A DNA stretch of 64,000 nucleotides from M55B112 sp964539395 (GCA_964539395.1 CAZIIU010000017.1:4519-68518), one strand, 5' to 3'. Shown: positions 26,740 to 35,777, numbered from the stretch's first letter. Notes: a model not told the origin generated them from the letters alone. A program made the numbers and translations.

Positions 26740-28263
26740 TTATTTTTTTCTATTTATTATTTTTTGCAAGATAAATGTCTTTACACCGATCCTTTTATCT
26801 AGTTCTCGAATGGAAATAAAACTGGATATAATAATTATTATTGAACCCAAAATGTAAGACCAAGATGAATTTAAAAGATGAATTACTGCAAAACATAAAA
26901 TTACAAGAATAAGCTGTTGCATAGCAACCTGATAAAAAGCTCTAATAAATGAGAACTGATACTTCCAATGAATAATAATATATACCTGAAATAAATATAG
27001 CACAAAGCAAACCGAAAAAGAGATTCCTAATCCTTCAAGACCTCCTAGTTTGTACCCTATAATATTGAATAAAAGAGTGTAAGTATTGGCAATTAATTCT
27101 GACCAGAAAAATAGCTTAGCAGCTCCTTTTGCTATGAAAATAAACGCCATAGACCAGCTTGCCGCTTTAAATAACATACCTGGAATTGCCCAGTACATCA
27201 TTTCGGTAATATCTACAAATTTTTCCGAGTATAAGAGGATAACAATCCAGTTTATAAATACGAGAAACCCTATTAATATCGGGGCTAAAATAAGAATTGA
27301 TATCTCTGCTTGTTGATTTATTAAGTCTCGACTTTTTTGATTATCATTTGATACGGCAGACAACCTTGGATAATAATCAGTTCCCATTGCTGTAAAAACC
27401 ATGCCAACATAGATGTTTAGTATAGCGAATCCGGCATTATATAATCCAACCTGTTCAACACCACCAGTATTGCTAATAAATACTTTAACAATGTATGAAA
27501 CTAGAGTTACAATCATTCCGTTCAAACTAAGCAAAAATCCCATTTTAAACATATCTTTACCAATTGAAAAAGTCTCCCGATATGTAATATTTGAAGGTTT
27601 TATCTTGACCTTTTTTGAAAAGTACCAAGATAAAAGCATTGAAATTAAAGATGAGAGTATAATTACCGGTACTATTCCATCGATACCCATGACATAATAA
27701 ATTGGTACTGCTATAAGCAAGCCAATCCCCAATCCATATACACTTGCCCTGGCAAGATATTTAATCTTCCGGAGACCCTGTAACACTACCATCTGACCAG
27801 CACTTAATTGGTCAAACAATAATATTACAGAGATTAGAATAAAAGCCAGTGTATAATTTCTATTGCCAAAGGTAAGTTCGCTAAGAACTGGAGCAAGACC
27901 TGCAACAATCAGTAATCCAAGTATACCCGTAAACCAAACTAATCTACGAAGAGTTGTTGCAACCTTTGAAATTTGACTTTCATCGCCTGAATCATTAGCA
28001 GCAGAAATATCCTTTACTGCACTAATTCTTAAACCAAAATTGGTAATTGCAGCAATAAATCCGGTAGTTGATGTCAGGAGTCCTGCTATACCCATACCTG
28101 AAGGTCCCAAAAGTAAAGCAACAAACTTTGATCGAATAATAGCAATAATAATTCCTATTACCTGAACTCCGCCAAATATAGATGTTGCTTTAATAATTTG
28201 ACGATATGAAGATTGTTCTTTAGGAATATCTTTTTCTATCCTTTGGGGATAACGGTTAGCCAT
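26740..28263 (-). CDS. wzx: O-antigen/polysaccharide flippase (Wzx)
   Basis: 507 residues with about 12-14 hydrophobic segments, as in the polysaccharide transporter (PST) branch of the MOP superfamily. The opening region (ATSIFGGVQVIGIIIAIIRS, then LLGPSGMGIAGLLTS) is typical of WzxE-like proteins, and GLYNAGFAILNIYVGMVFTA marks the middle. It flips undecaprenyl-linked repeat units to the periplasm for polymerisation by a Wzy protein. It is the first gene of the minus block 23531-28263; a perfect 19-bp inverted repeat sits 45 bases upstream of its start. Confidence 0.9.
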   Translation of the reverse strand: MANRYPQRIEKDIPKEQSSYRQIIKATSIFGGVQVIGIIIAIIRSKFVALLLGPSGMGIAGLLTSTTGFIAAITNFGLRISAVKDISAANDSGDESQISKVATTLRRLVWFTGILGLLIVAGLAPVLSELTFGNRNYTLAFILISVILLFDQLSAGQMVVLQGLRKIKYLARASVYGLGIGLLIAVPIYYVMGIDGIVPVIILSSLISMLLSWYFSKKVKIKPSNITYRETFSIGKDMFKMGFLLSLNGMIVTLVSYIVKVFISNTGGVEQVGLYNAGFAILNIYVGMVFTAMGTDYYPRLSAVSNDNQKSRDLINQQAEISILILAPILIGFLVFINWIVILLYSEKFVDITEMMYWAIPGMLFKAASWSMAFIFIAKGAAKLFFWSELIANTYTLLFNIIGYKLGGLEGLGISFSVCFVLYLFQVYIIIHWKYQFSFIRAFYQVAMQQLILVILCFAVIHLLNSSWSYILGSIIIIISSFISIRELDKRIGVKTFILQKIINRKK

Positions 28264-28801
28264 TACTATTATAATTATATTTCACATTATTCTGATTCAT
28301 ACTCTAGTGTGCCGCCCCTAAAAAACAAGACCTTGGTTTAGTTTTTTAGGGGCGGCACAATTTAAGAATTATAATAGTACAACACCTTTTCAAATTAAGT
28401 TATAATATGAAGATACTACAAACTTTGCGAGATATTTTACGCCACTCTATTTATTGGGCTAATACAGATTTGACCAACAGACATAATAGTTGTATTAAGG
28501 TTATTATTCCTTATATTAAAATATTCCCAACTAGATAAATAAATACATAAAGGATTATAAAAGATCAGAATGCAATAATATACTATAATCATATTAAATT
28601 ATCTTTTACTTGACCAAGAGTCTTTGGAACTGCCACTTTGGTCAACCATGGATATGGTTTAATAAAATGTGTATAATTGTAAAGTTTGATTCTAATTATT
28701 AATGGCTATTTTCGTATCTGTTTTTTTACTCAAATTGTAACTGAGGAAGCGGAGCTGTACTCAGTTGTTATCAATAAAGTTTATGATTAGAGTTTATCGC
28801 A
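28264..28801 (+). other. Divergent intergenic region with a perfect hairpin
   Basis: 538 AT-rich bases between the minus-strand wzx block and the plus-strand fdt cassette. It holds the 19-bp inverted repeat listed separately. Nothing else gene-like is convincing; a short open stretch ending near 28790 has no recognisable homology. Promoters for both directions must be here, but I see no exact TAnnTTTG at a good distance from either start. Confidence 0.55.
28308..28359. repeat. Perfect 19-bp inverted repeat with 14-base loop
   Basis: The left arm TGTGCCGCCCCTAAAAAAC (28308-28326) is exactly complementary to the right arm GTTTTTTAGGGGCGGCACA (28341-28359). The stem is GC-rich at the base with A/T runs next to the loop. 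It does not follow any gene end: wzx starts to its left and fdtA to its right. Either a bidirectional terminator/attenuator in the leader of wzx, or a small mobile-element relic (paired terminal repeats), would fit. Confidence 0.9.
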
Positions 28802-29200
28802 ATGAATGTAGATTATATTGATATTCCGAAAATTCTTGACGAGAGGGGGAATTTATCTTTTATCGAGGAGCTCTCCCAAGTACCTTTCGAAATTAAAAGG
28901 GTATATTGGGTATATGATGTACCCGGGGGCGAGATACGTGGAAGTCATGCCTTGAAAACGACTAAAGAGTTTATTGTAGCACTTTCAGGTAGTTTTGACA
29001 TAGTGCTAAACGACAGGGATGAAGAAAGAAAAGTCTCATTAAACCGTTCCTACATAGGAGTATATGTGCCAAATATGATATGGCGCAGAATTGAGAATTT
29101 CTCAACAAACTCGCTGGCTCTTGTTCTTGCATCAACTTCTTACAATGAGAAGGATTATATCAGAGACTTTAAGATATTCAAACGATTTCAACATGGTTGA
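28802..29200 (+). CDS. FdtA/QdtA-like dTDP-sugar 3,4-ketoisomerase, divergent copy
   Basis: 132-residue single cupin. KRVYWVYDVPGGEIRGSHAL carries the substrate-binding Arg and catalytic His region, and YVPNMIWRRIENFS and ALVLASTSYNEKDYIRD are conserved. It is clearly related to, but quite different from, the next gene. FdtA/QdtA convert dTDP-4-keto-6-deoxyglucose to the 3-keto isomer, the first committed step toward Fuc3NAc or Qui3NAc. Its stop overlaps the ATG of the second copy by 8 bases. Two tandem, diverged copies could be a heteromeric enzyme or have split specificities (inference). Confidence 0.85.
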   Translation: MNVDYIDIPKILDERGNLSFIEELSQVPFEIKRVYWVYDVPGGEIRGSHALKTTKEFIVALSGSFDIVLNDRDEERKVSLNRSYIGVYVPNMIWRRIENFSTNSLALVLASTSYNEKDYIRDFKIFKRFQHG

Positions 29201-29612
29201 ATCCACAATTTATAATTGTAACGTTATTAGTTTATATACAATTCACAATTCTGCAGGAAATTTGACTGTTTATGAGAGCGATAAAACAGCTCCATTTACA
29301 GTAAAAAGAGTTTATTATCTTTATGATGTGCCTTCTGGATCAGAAAGAGGTGGACATGCCCATAAAAAATTGTACCAGTTGATTGTAGCTGCAAGTGGTT
29401 CTTTTAATGTATTACTCGACGATGGAAGGAATAAAAAGAATGTTGAACTGAACAGACCTCATCTTGGATTATTAGTTAAGCCAGGTATATGGCGGGAAAT
29501 AGTAAATTTTTCTTCCGGTGCTATTTGTCTAGTTTTGGCTTCCGAAATATTTATAGAAGACGATTATATTAGGGACTACAAAAACTACCTAAAATTGAAA
29601 AAAATATCTTGA
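29193..29612 (+). CDS. fdtA: FdtA/QdtA-like dTDP-sugar 3,4-ketoisomerase, second copy
   Basis: 139 residues from ATG 29193 (MVESTIYNCNVISL), chosen because it overlaps the previous stop and gives normal family length; an upstream start would lie inside the first copy. KRVYYLYDVPSGSERGGHAH and GLLVKPGIWREIVNFSSG are typical of the family. The C-terminal two-thirds is very close to the remnant at 17161-17436, so those two share a recent ancestor. It feeds the FdtB aminotransferase at 30168. No rmlA/rmlB genes for the dTDP-4-keto precursor are in the window. Confidence 0.88.
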   Translation: MVESTIYNCNVISLYTIHNSAGNLTVYESDKTAPFTVKRVYYLYDVPSGSERGGHAHKKLYQLIVAASGSFNVLLDDGRNKKNVELNRPHLGLLVKPGIWREIVNFSSGAICLVLASEIFIEDDYIRDYKNYLKLKKIS

Positions 29613-29683
29613 TTACTCAGCTGGTTTTCAGGATTAGGTTTTTACCTTCTTATGCTTAATTTAGTAAATAGACTTTTAATCTT

Positions 29684-30142
29684 ATGATATATATCCATCC
29701 AAGTGCTGATGTTCAAACAAAGGACATTGGTGAAAACACACAAATCTGGCAACATGTCATAATACTCGCTGGTGCAAAAATTGGAACTGATTGTAATATC
29801 AATGCTAAATGCTTTATTGAAAGTAACGTAGTTATTGGTAATTCGACAACAATTAAGTGCGGCGTTTATATTTGGGATGGTGTGATCCTGGGCGATTATG
29901 TTTTTGTAGGTCCAAATGTAACTTTTACGAATGACAGATTTCCCAGATCTAAACAATATCCAGTTAAATTTGAACAGACTTTAGTAAAAAACAGAGCTTC
30001 TATTGGTGCAGGAAGTGTTCTATTAAGTGGAGTTTCGATTGGGGAAAATTCAATGATCGGTGCAGGAAGTGTTGTTACAAAAGATATTCCTGACAATGAA
30101 CTCTGGTTAGGAAATCCGGCGAGATTCATAAGAAATATTTAA
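29684..30142 (+). CDS. fdtC: Hexapeptide N-acetyltransferase, FdtC/QdtC/WlbB-like
   Basis: 152 residues made mostly of left-handed beta-helix repeats (IGTDCNINAKCFIE, VVIGNSTTIKCGVYI, VILGDYVFVGPNV). TNDRFPRSKQYP is the loop that in WlbB/FdtC relatives covers the active site. The ending GNPARFIRNI is standard. It acetylates the 3-amino group of the dTDP-3-amino-3,6-dideoxyhexose made by FdtB. It sits between fdtA and fdtB, the usual place for fdtC/qdtC. Confidence 0.87.
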   Translation: MIYIHPSADVQTKDIGENTQIWQHVIILAGAKIGTDCNINAKCFIESNVVIGNSTTIKCGVYIWDGVILGDYVFVGPNVTFTNDRFPRSKQYPVKFEQTLVKNRASIGAGSVLLSGVSIGENSMIGAGSVVTKDIPDNELWLGNPARFIRNI

Positions 30143-30167
30143 CATTTCTATATTCCTGAGGCAAACA

Positions 30168-31340
30168 ATGATTAAGATTCTCGATCTTAAAAAAGTAACA
30201 AGTATTTACCAACCCGAATTATCAATTGCTATAGATCGAGTCATTAATACAGGTTGGTATCTGCTAGGAGAGGAAGTAAGAAATTTTGAATTAGAATATT
30301 CGAAATATCTTGGAGCAGGATTTTGTATTGGTGTCGCTAGTGGATTGGATGCGTTAAGCTTGATCTTCAGAGCTTGGCTTACAATGGGGATACTTAAGAC
30401 CGGTGATGAAGTGATAGTACCAGCTAATACCTACATCGCCTCAGTTTTAGCTATCACAGAAAACAATCTGAAGCCTGTATTAGTTGAGCCTGATATAAAT
30501 ACTTATAATATAGCTATCAATCAAATAGAAGCAGCAATTACTCCCCGTACAAAAGCTATTATGGTAGTTCATTTGTATGGTCGGGCTTGTTGGTCCGAAG
30601 AATTAACTGCAATTGCTAAACGACACAATTTAAAAATTGTGGAAGATAATGCCCAGGCCTCAGGAGCTGAATGTATAATTAAAGAAGCAATAAATGTCAG
30701 GGAACATGAGATTAAAAAAACAGGAAATTTGGGTCATGCTGCCGGGCACAGTTTTTATCCAGGAAAAAACCTCGGAGCACTTGGAGATGCAGGTGCAGTA
30801 ACGACCAATGATGAAGAATTAGCCTTAGTTGTGAGGACTATAGCTAACTATGGATCTCAAGAAAAGTATGTGAACTTATATAAAGGATTAAATTCTCGGA
30901 TGGATGAGATTCAAGCTGCAGTTCTGCGGATTAAATTGAAAAATCTTGATATTGATAATAGACGAAGACAAGAAATTGCTTTACATTATATAAGTAAAAT
31001 TGTTAATCAGGATATTATCTTACCTTTTGATTCTGATGCAAAAGACCTAATAAGAGAAACTAGTTCTCTGGGTAACTCAAATGTTTGGCATCTTTTTGTT
31101 ATCAGGCACCCAAAAAGAAACGAGTTAAAAGAATATTTATATAACAATGGTATTGAAACGCTCATTCATTATCCAATTCCACCACACAAGCAAAAGGCAT
31201 ATAAAGAATTAAACTCAATTTCATTGCCTGTAACTGAAAGAATTCACGAAGAGGTTTTAAGTCTGCCAATAAGTCCGGTATTAACAGATGTGGAAATATC
31301 TCAGGTTATTGACAGAATTAATTTATTTGTAAAAAAATAA
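30168..31340 (+). CDS. fdtB: dTDP-3-keto-6-deoxyhexose aminotransferase (FdtB/QdtB)
   Basis: 390-residue DegT-family PLP enzyme. IKILDLKKVTSIYQPELS and GWYLLGEEV open the protein, VPANTYIASVLAI carries the substrate loop, KIVEDNAQASGAE holds the ring-N Asp, and HSFYPGKNLGALGDAGAV contains the PLP lysine K200. It adds the 3-amino group in Fuc3NAc/Qui3NAc synthesis. The N- and C-terminal segments match the internally deleted copy at 19338-19628. Which epimer is made (Fuc3N or Qui3N) cannot be told from this sequence alone. Confidence 0.9.
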   Translation: MIKILDLKKVTSIYQPELSIAIDRVINTGWYLLGEEVRNFELEYSKYLGAGFCIGVASGLDALSLIFRAWLTMGILKTGDEVIVPANTYIASVLAITENNLKPVLVEPDINTYNIAINQIEAAITPRTKAIMVVHLYGRACWSEELTAIAKRHNLKIVEDNAQASGAECIIKEAINVREHEIKKTGNLGHAAGHSFYPGKNLGALGDAGAVTTNDEELALVVRTIANYGSQEKYVNLYKGLNSRMDEIQAAVLRIKLKNLDIDNRRRQEIALHYISKIVNQDIILPFDSDAKDLIRETSSLGNSNVWHLFVIRHPKRNELKEYLYNNGIETLIHYPIPPHKQKAYKELNSISLPVTERIHEEVLSLPISPVLTDVEISQVIDRINLFVKK

Positions 31341-31361
31341 TCGACGAAAATAATTGAGACT

Positions 31362-32636
31362 GTGAAGAAAAGTTCTTTATTTAAAGATAACATTTCGAAG
31401 TTTTATCTTCTCGGATTTCTTGTTCTGTTAATTCTGATAAATGTTTACTGGTATACCTCTGCACCATCAGATTTATCAGGTAAGTTAGACCTTAAATTAT
31501 TATTATTTATCCCTGAACTCTTAGTTAATATCTTATTTAAATTAATCTCAGCTGATGTCAGAATCGAAAACCATGAATTTATATTTGCAAATAATGAAAT
31601 GTATGTGTATAATGTAAGTTATCTTATTTTTGGCTGGAAGTCATTTTTAATGTATAAAAATCTCAGTATCATAACCTTATTTACAATTTGGTATACAAAA
31701 GTTCATATTACCAAAAAAATTACTTTCACCTTGCTTTTTTATTTCGTTCATTCCCTATTAATAGTAATAGGATTATTTATTATTGGATTTCTTGGGCCAA
31801 TAGTTTTTTCTAATTTCCCTGATGTTGTAATTTCTCCAACCCTTCCTGGAAATATTATCATTCTTTTATTTTTGTTCTTTTGGATCATAAGTCAAAAGGA
31901 TGGGCTTCTTGCTAGATTTAATTCGGCAAGGATTAATATATCAAAAAAGCAAATTAGCAACTTATTAGTACTCATTTTAGCTTTGCTTTTTCTAAGATAT
32001 TTTTGGCAATCGTCCATTTACATGGGGGTTTTATTGGTTTATGTATTGCTCTCTTTGTGGTTTTTACGAAACTATAGCGGATTACAGACAATTTTTTCAA
32101 AAATTGGTTTTGGCGTAGAGATAGAAAAAAGAAATGCAATCGAATTCATAATAGTAGGATTCTTAATAATTAGTACAAAAATGTTAATTCTTCCAGTAAT
32201 GGAGTTTAAAAACTACACTCATGTCTTATTATTAATTTCTCAGGGAATCCTTTCAGCATTTCATTACAATTCAACAATCGACGGAGATTTATTAATAGGG
32301 GAAAGTGGATCTATCTGGATTGGGACTCAATGCCTGGGATTAGTTTCTATGCTGCTTTTTGCATCTTTTATTTTTCTTTTCAGGAATGGTAATAATCGAG
32401 CAGCTATTTATTTCATTATGATTGGTTTGGTTATATTACATATATTCAATATCGTTAGATTCATGCTTGTTTTTATAGTTGCTCAGCGAACAAATGGCTA
32501 TGAAATTGCTGGCAATCATCATCAAATCTACAATATTGTTATTTATATAATTATTCTTCTCATGTGGGTAATATGGTATGAATTTTACGTTCTGAATAAA
32601 AGTGAGCATGGAAAAAAGCAATCTTTTCATCACTAA
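31362..32636 (+). CDS. Exosortase/archaeosortase-family membrane protein
   Basis: 424 residues from GTG 31362, with about ten hydrophobic segments. The C-terminal half shows the catalytic pattern of exosortases: Cys324 in WIGTQCLGLVS, Arg366 in FNIVRFM (N-x-x-R) and His386/387 in AGNHHQIYNIV. Exosortases are thought to cleave and reattach sorting-tagged proteins to surface glycans; bacterial members sit in EPS clusters. No tagged target protein is visible here. The N-terminal half has a similar membrane layout without the Cys/Arg/His, so it may be a degenerate duplication. It is tightly linked to fdtB (21 bases) and the GT genes after it. Confidence 0.75.
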   Translation: MKKSSLFKDNISKFYLLGFLVLLILINVYWYTSAPSDLSGKLDLKLLLFIPELLVNILFKLISADVRIENHEFIFANNEMYVYNVSYLIFGWKSFLMYKNLSIITLFTIWYTKVHITKKITFTLLFYFVHSLLIVIGLFIIGFLGPIVFSNFPDVVISPTLPGNIIILLFLFFWIISQKDGLLARFNSARINISKKQISNLLVLILALLFLRYFWQSSIYMGVLLVYVLLSLWFLRNYSGLQTIFSKIGFGVEIEKRNAIEFIIVGFLIISTKMLILPVMEFKNYTHVLLLISQGILSAFHYNSTIDGDLLIGESGSIWIGTQCLGLVSMLLFASFIFLFRNGNNRAAIYFIMIGLVILHIFNIVRFMLVFIVAQRTNGYEIAGNHHQIYNIVIYIIILLMWVIWYEFYVLNKSEHGKKQSFHH

Positions 32637-32711
32637 TGAATATCTATTAGAATTAATGCTTTTAAAGTTTTTTCTTTTTAAATACAATCATTTGCTGTAG
32701 TCTAAGCAACT

Positions 32712-33695
32712 ATGAGTGAATTTCCCTTAATAAGTATTATAGTTCCTGTATTTAATGCTGCAGATCACTTGAATAAATGTGTGGACAGTATATTAAATCA
32801 AAGTTTGCAAAATATTGAATTGATCTTGGTTAATGATGGTTCAACCGATAAATCCGGAGAAATATGCGACTATTATTTAAATTTAGATAGTAGAGTTAGG
32901 GTATTACATACAGAGAATCATGGGCATGGGGGCGCAAGAAAATTTGGATTAGAAATAGCAAAGGGAAAATATATTGGTTGGGTAGATGCTGACGATTGGG
33001 TTGATGAAGATATGTTCGAAACGCTTTATAAAAATGCTGAATTATATCAAAGTGATATTTTAGAGTGTTCTTATATCCAACATGATGGGGAATTGGAAAT
33101 AATAAAGAGTCCAAAATCACATATATTTATTGGCGAAAATGATCAAATATTTTATGAATTCTTATCTTCAAGAATGAGTCCGGGCTTTTGGAATAAATTG
33201 TATAAGAGGGAATTATTTGAAAATATTAATTTTCCAGTTGGCAGAATTCATGTGGATTTTTACGTGAATGTTTTGATGGCTCTTAAACCACTGAAGTATG
33301 TAAGGATACCTGTGGCTAAGTACCATTATATAAATAGAAGTGACAATATTACCAACTCATTTACTGAGCAAAAAATACGTGAAGCGATTTATTTGTACGA
33401 TTATACATTAAAATTAGCTAATGTTGAAACTGAAGGGACTAGGAGGAAAAAATTACTATTATATGATGCTGTAAATAGGTTATTGGGTAGATATTTTACA
33501 ATTAGTTCTAATCGGTCGATTAAAAACCAGCGAATATACTCAAGGATTATCAGAAATAAACTAAAAGGAAAATTTCTTAAATATCTGATCATTTCCAAAT
33601 TACCATTAAAGACGAAAGTAAACTATATTTTACTCATTTTTTCTCTGATGAGAGTGCAAAAGTATATCCACAACCTATTGTTCAAACAGAGATAA
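32712..33695 (+). CDS. Family 2 glycosyltransferase
   Basis: 327 residues. ISIIVPVFNAADHLNKCVD, IELILVNDGSTDKSGEICD and GWVDADDWVDEDMF are the standard GT-A motifs of GT2. The segment NKLYKRELFENINFPVGRIH is shared with the GT2 at 35824, so the two are paralogues. The basic C-terminal ~90 residues may associate with the membrane. It adds one sugar to the repeat unit; donor unknown. Confidence 0.9.
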   Translation: MSEFPLISIIVPVFNAADHLNKCVDSILNQSLQNIELILVNDGSTDKSGEICDYYLNLDSRVRVLHTENHGHGGARKFGLEIAKGKYIGWVDADDWVDEDMFETLYKNAELYQSDILECSYIQHDGELEIIKSPKSHIFIGENDQIFYEFLSSRMSPGFWNKLYKRELFENINFPVGRIHVDFYVNVLMALKPLKYVRIPVAKYHYINRSDNITNSFTEQKIREAIYLYDYTLKLANVETEGTRRKKLLLYDAVNRLLGRYFTISSNRSIKNQRIYSRIIRNKLKGKFLKYLIISKLPLKTKVNYILLIFSLMRVQKYIHNLLFKQR

Positions 33696-33704
33696 ACTGC
33701 AGAA

Positions 33705-34721
33705 ATGGGTACATTGCCAACAGTAGATATTTTAATACCAACATATAATCATGAAAACTATATTGCACAAGCTATAGATAGTGCTCTATCCCAAATCACA
33801 GAATTTGAGTTTAAGCTGATAATTGGTGTTGACAAATCTAAGGACAACACACTAAGTATATGTGATAACTATAAAAAATCGTATCAGGATAGGATCACTC
33901 TTTTAAGGCATGATTCAAATATTGGAATGGCTGCTAATTATGAATCAATTTTTAATGCTTCAGATGCAAAATATATCTCAATACTTGAGGGTGACGATTA
34001 CTGGATAGATACAAGAAAACTACAGAAACAGGTTGACATACTTGAAAAAGATGGTAAAATTGGACTGGTCCACAGTAATTTCTATTCACTTTATGATAAT
34101 GGCATAAAGAAAACGGGACATACATGGCAGAATAATAATCAGCTTTCTGGCAAATTGATTGGACCGACTCAAACAGTTGAGGTGAATATTAATCCGTTAA
34201 CGACTTGTTTCAGGTCAGAATTAGCAATATCACACGTTGACTTCAGATTTCTTGTTGTGAATAGTCTGTTAACTATTGATATTATGCTTTGGAGTGAGAT
34301 TTGCAGGCGATCGGAAGTTTATTATATTCCTGATATTACCGGAGTATACAGGGTGCACAAAGCTTCTCTAACAGGCAATAAGGAAATAGAAGCTATAGAA
34401 CGTTTTAATAAGACCCGTGTTGCCATTGTCTCTTATCTTATGGACAAGTATGATACCCCTTTAGAATTAAAAGAGGCATTTAGCTCAAAAAATAGCATAG
34501 AGTTAATTTACCAGTATTTATTAGCCAATGAAAAAAGCAAATTAAATATTGAATTGGCTAAAGTTAATCATGTAACCTCAATTCGTGACAGAGTTGTATG
34601 TTTTGTAGCAAAATATCCTAAGTTAAGATTCGTGATTGCATCCATGCACTGGTTTAGACTATTGGGATCCTCTGTTAAACAATTTATTGTTAGTTTGATT
34701 AATCTAAGAAAAACACCTTAG
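33705..34721 (+). CDS. Family 2 glycosyltransferase
   Basis: 338 residues. VDILIPTYNHENYIAQAID opens the GT-A fold, IIGVDKSKDNTLSICD replaces the more common DDGS, and ISILEGDDYWIDTRKLQKQ is the metal-binding DxD region followed by the family KLQKQV segment. It is of a different subfamily from its neighbours (EGDDYW type). It starts 9 bases after the previous stop, in the same operon. Confidence 0.88.
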   Translation: MGTLPTVDILIPTYNHENYIAQAIDSALSQITEFEFKLIIGVDKSKDNTLSICDNYKKSYQDRITLLRHDSNIGMAANYESIFNASDAKYISILEGDDYWIDTRKLQKQVDILEKDGKIGLVHSNFYSLYDNGIKKTGHTWQNNNQLSGKLIGPTQTVEVNINPLTTCFRSELAISHVDFRFLVVNSLLTIDIMLWSEICRRSEVYYIPDITGVYRVHKASLTGNKEIEAIERFNKTRVAIVSYLMDKYDTPLELKEAFSSKNSIELIYQYLLANEKSKLNIELAKVNHVTSIRDRVVCFVAKYPKLRFVIASMHWFRLLGSSVKQFIVSLINLRKTP

Positions 34722-34727
34722 ACAATA

Positions 34728-35777
34728 ATGTCAAATAATCCAGGTAAACAGAGAAATGAGTTTATTGATATTTTAAAGGGTTTTACAATTTACCTTGTTG
34801 TGCTGGGACATGCTTTGCAACATGGCAATGGATCCGAATTTCTTGAAAAACGAGATTTCTTTGATGATTCCTTGTATCAGTTTATCTATAGTTTTCACAT
34901 GCCACTCTTTATGCTTATAAGTGGATACTTTTTCAACTACTCATTGGGCAAAAGATCATATAAGACTATAATATTGAGTAGGTTAAGGGTATTAATTCTA
35001 CCCATAATATCATGGAATGCAATTTACTACTTCGCACATTATATCTATAATTTTCAAAATATTAGTTTTCTATATGAACTGAAACATTATATATCAAGCG
35101 TTTTCATGTCATTTTGGTTCTTATGGGCTGTATTCTGGAATTCCCTGGTCCTGATAATTGTAAGGAAATATTTAAAAGACAATCCAATTGTTTATATATT
35201 AATTTTTATAGTACTACTATTTATTCCTGATAGTTATAATTTATCGCTATATAAATTTATGTATCCCTATTATGTAATTGGTTACTACTTTAATAAGATA
35301 AATGGGTTAGATTTACTTAAGAAATTAAAGGTAAACCAAATTTCTCAAACTTTTCTGGTTGGAGTAGTGTTCGTGGCTTTATTTCTGTTTTATAAAAGAG
35401 AAACATTCATTTATGTTAGTGGCCATACCTTGATTGGATCTGGTTCAATGGACAAACTTATAATAATAGCATACAGGTTTATAATAGGAATAATAGGAAG
35501 TACATTCATTATACTTATACTGAATACGATTTATAAACACTTTGCTGTTGCCAGGAAAATCCTCAAATTATTTGTAGTATTTGGAATTGAATCTTTGGGG
35601 ATATATATAGTTTCAAACTATTTAAATATTATTCTGACAAGAATTACTCCTGATCTCACACTAAATTATTGGATTACTATCGGTGAATCTTTAGCCATAA
35701 TAATAGTCTCTCTGGGTATAATAAAAATTATAAAATTGAATAGATTCTCAAACTTATTGCTTCTGGGAGGCAGATAG
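34728..35777 (+). CDS. Membrane acyltransferase (acyltransferase family 3)
   Basis: 349 residues with about ten hydrophobic segments. EFIDILKGFTIYLVVLGHAL carries the catalytic His of the family near residue 28, and YSFHMPLFMLISGYFFNYS follows as the second signature. These proteins O-acetylate or O-succinylate glycans at the membrane. It sits between GT genes, 6 bases after the previous stop, so it most likely decorates the repeat unit. It is short for the OafA type and lacks an SGNH domain. Confidence 0.87.
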   Translation: MSNNPGKQRNEFIDILKGFTIYLVVLGHALQHGNGSEFLEKRDFFDDSLYQFIYSFHMPLFMLISGYFFNYSLGKRSYKTIILSRLRVLILPIISWNAIYYFAHYIYNFQNISFLYELKHYISSVFMSFWFLWAVFWNSLVLIIVRKYLKDNPIVYILIFIVLLFIPDSYNLSLYKFMYPYYVIGYYFNKINGLDLLKKLKVNQISQTFLVGVVFVALFLFYKRETFIYVSGHTLIGSGSMDKLIIIAYRFIIGIIGSTFIILILNTIYKHFAVARKILKLFVVFGIESLGIYIVSNYLNIILTRITPDLTLNYWITIGESLAIIIVSLGIIKIIKLNRFSNLLLLGGR

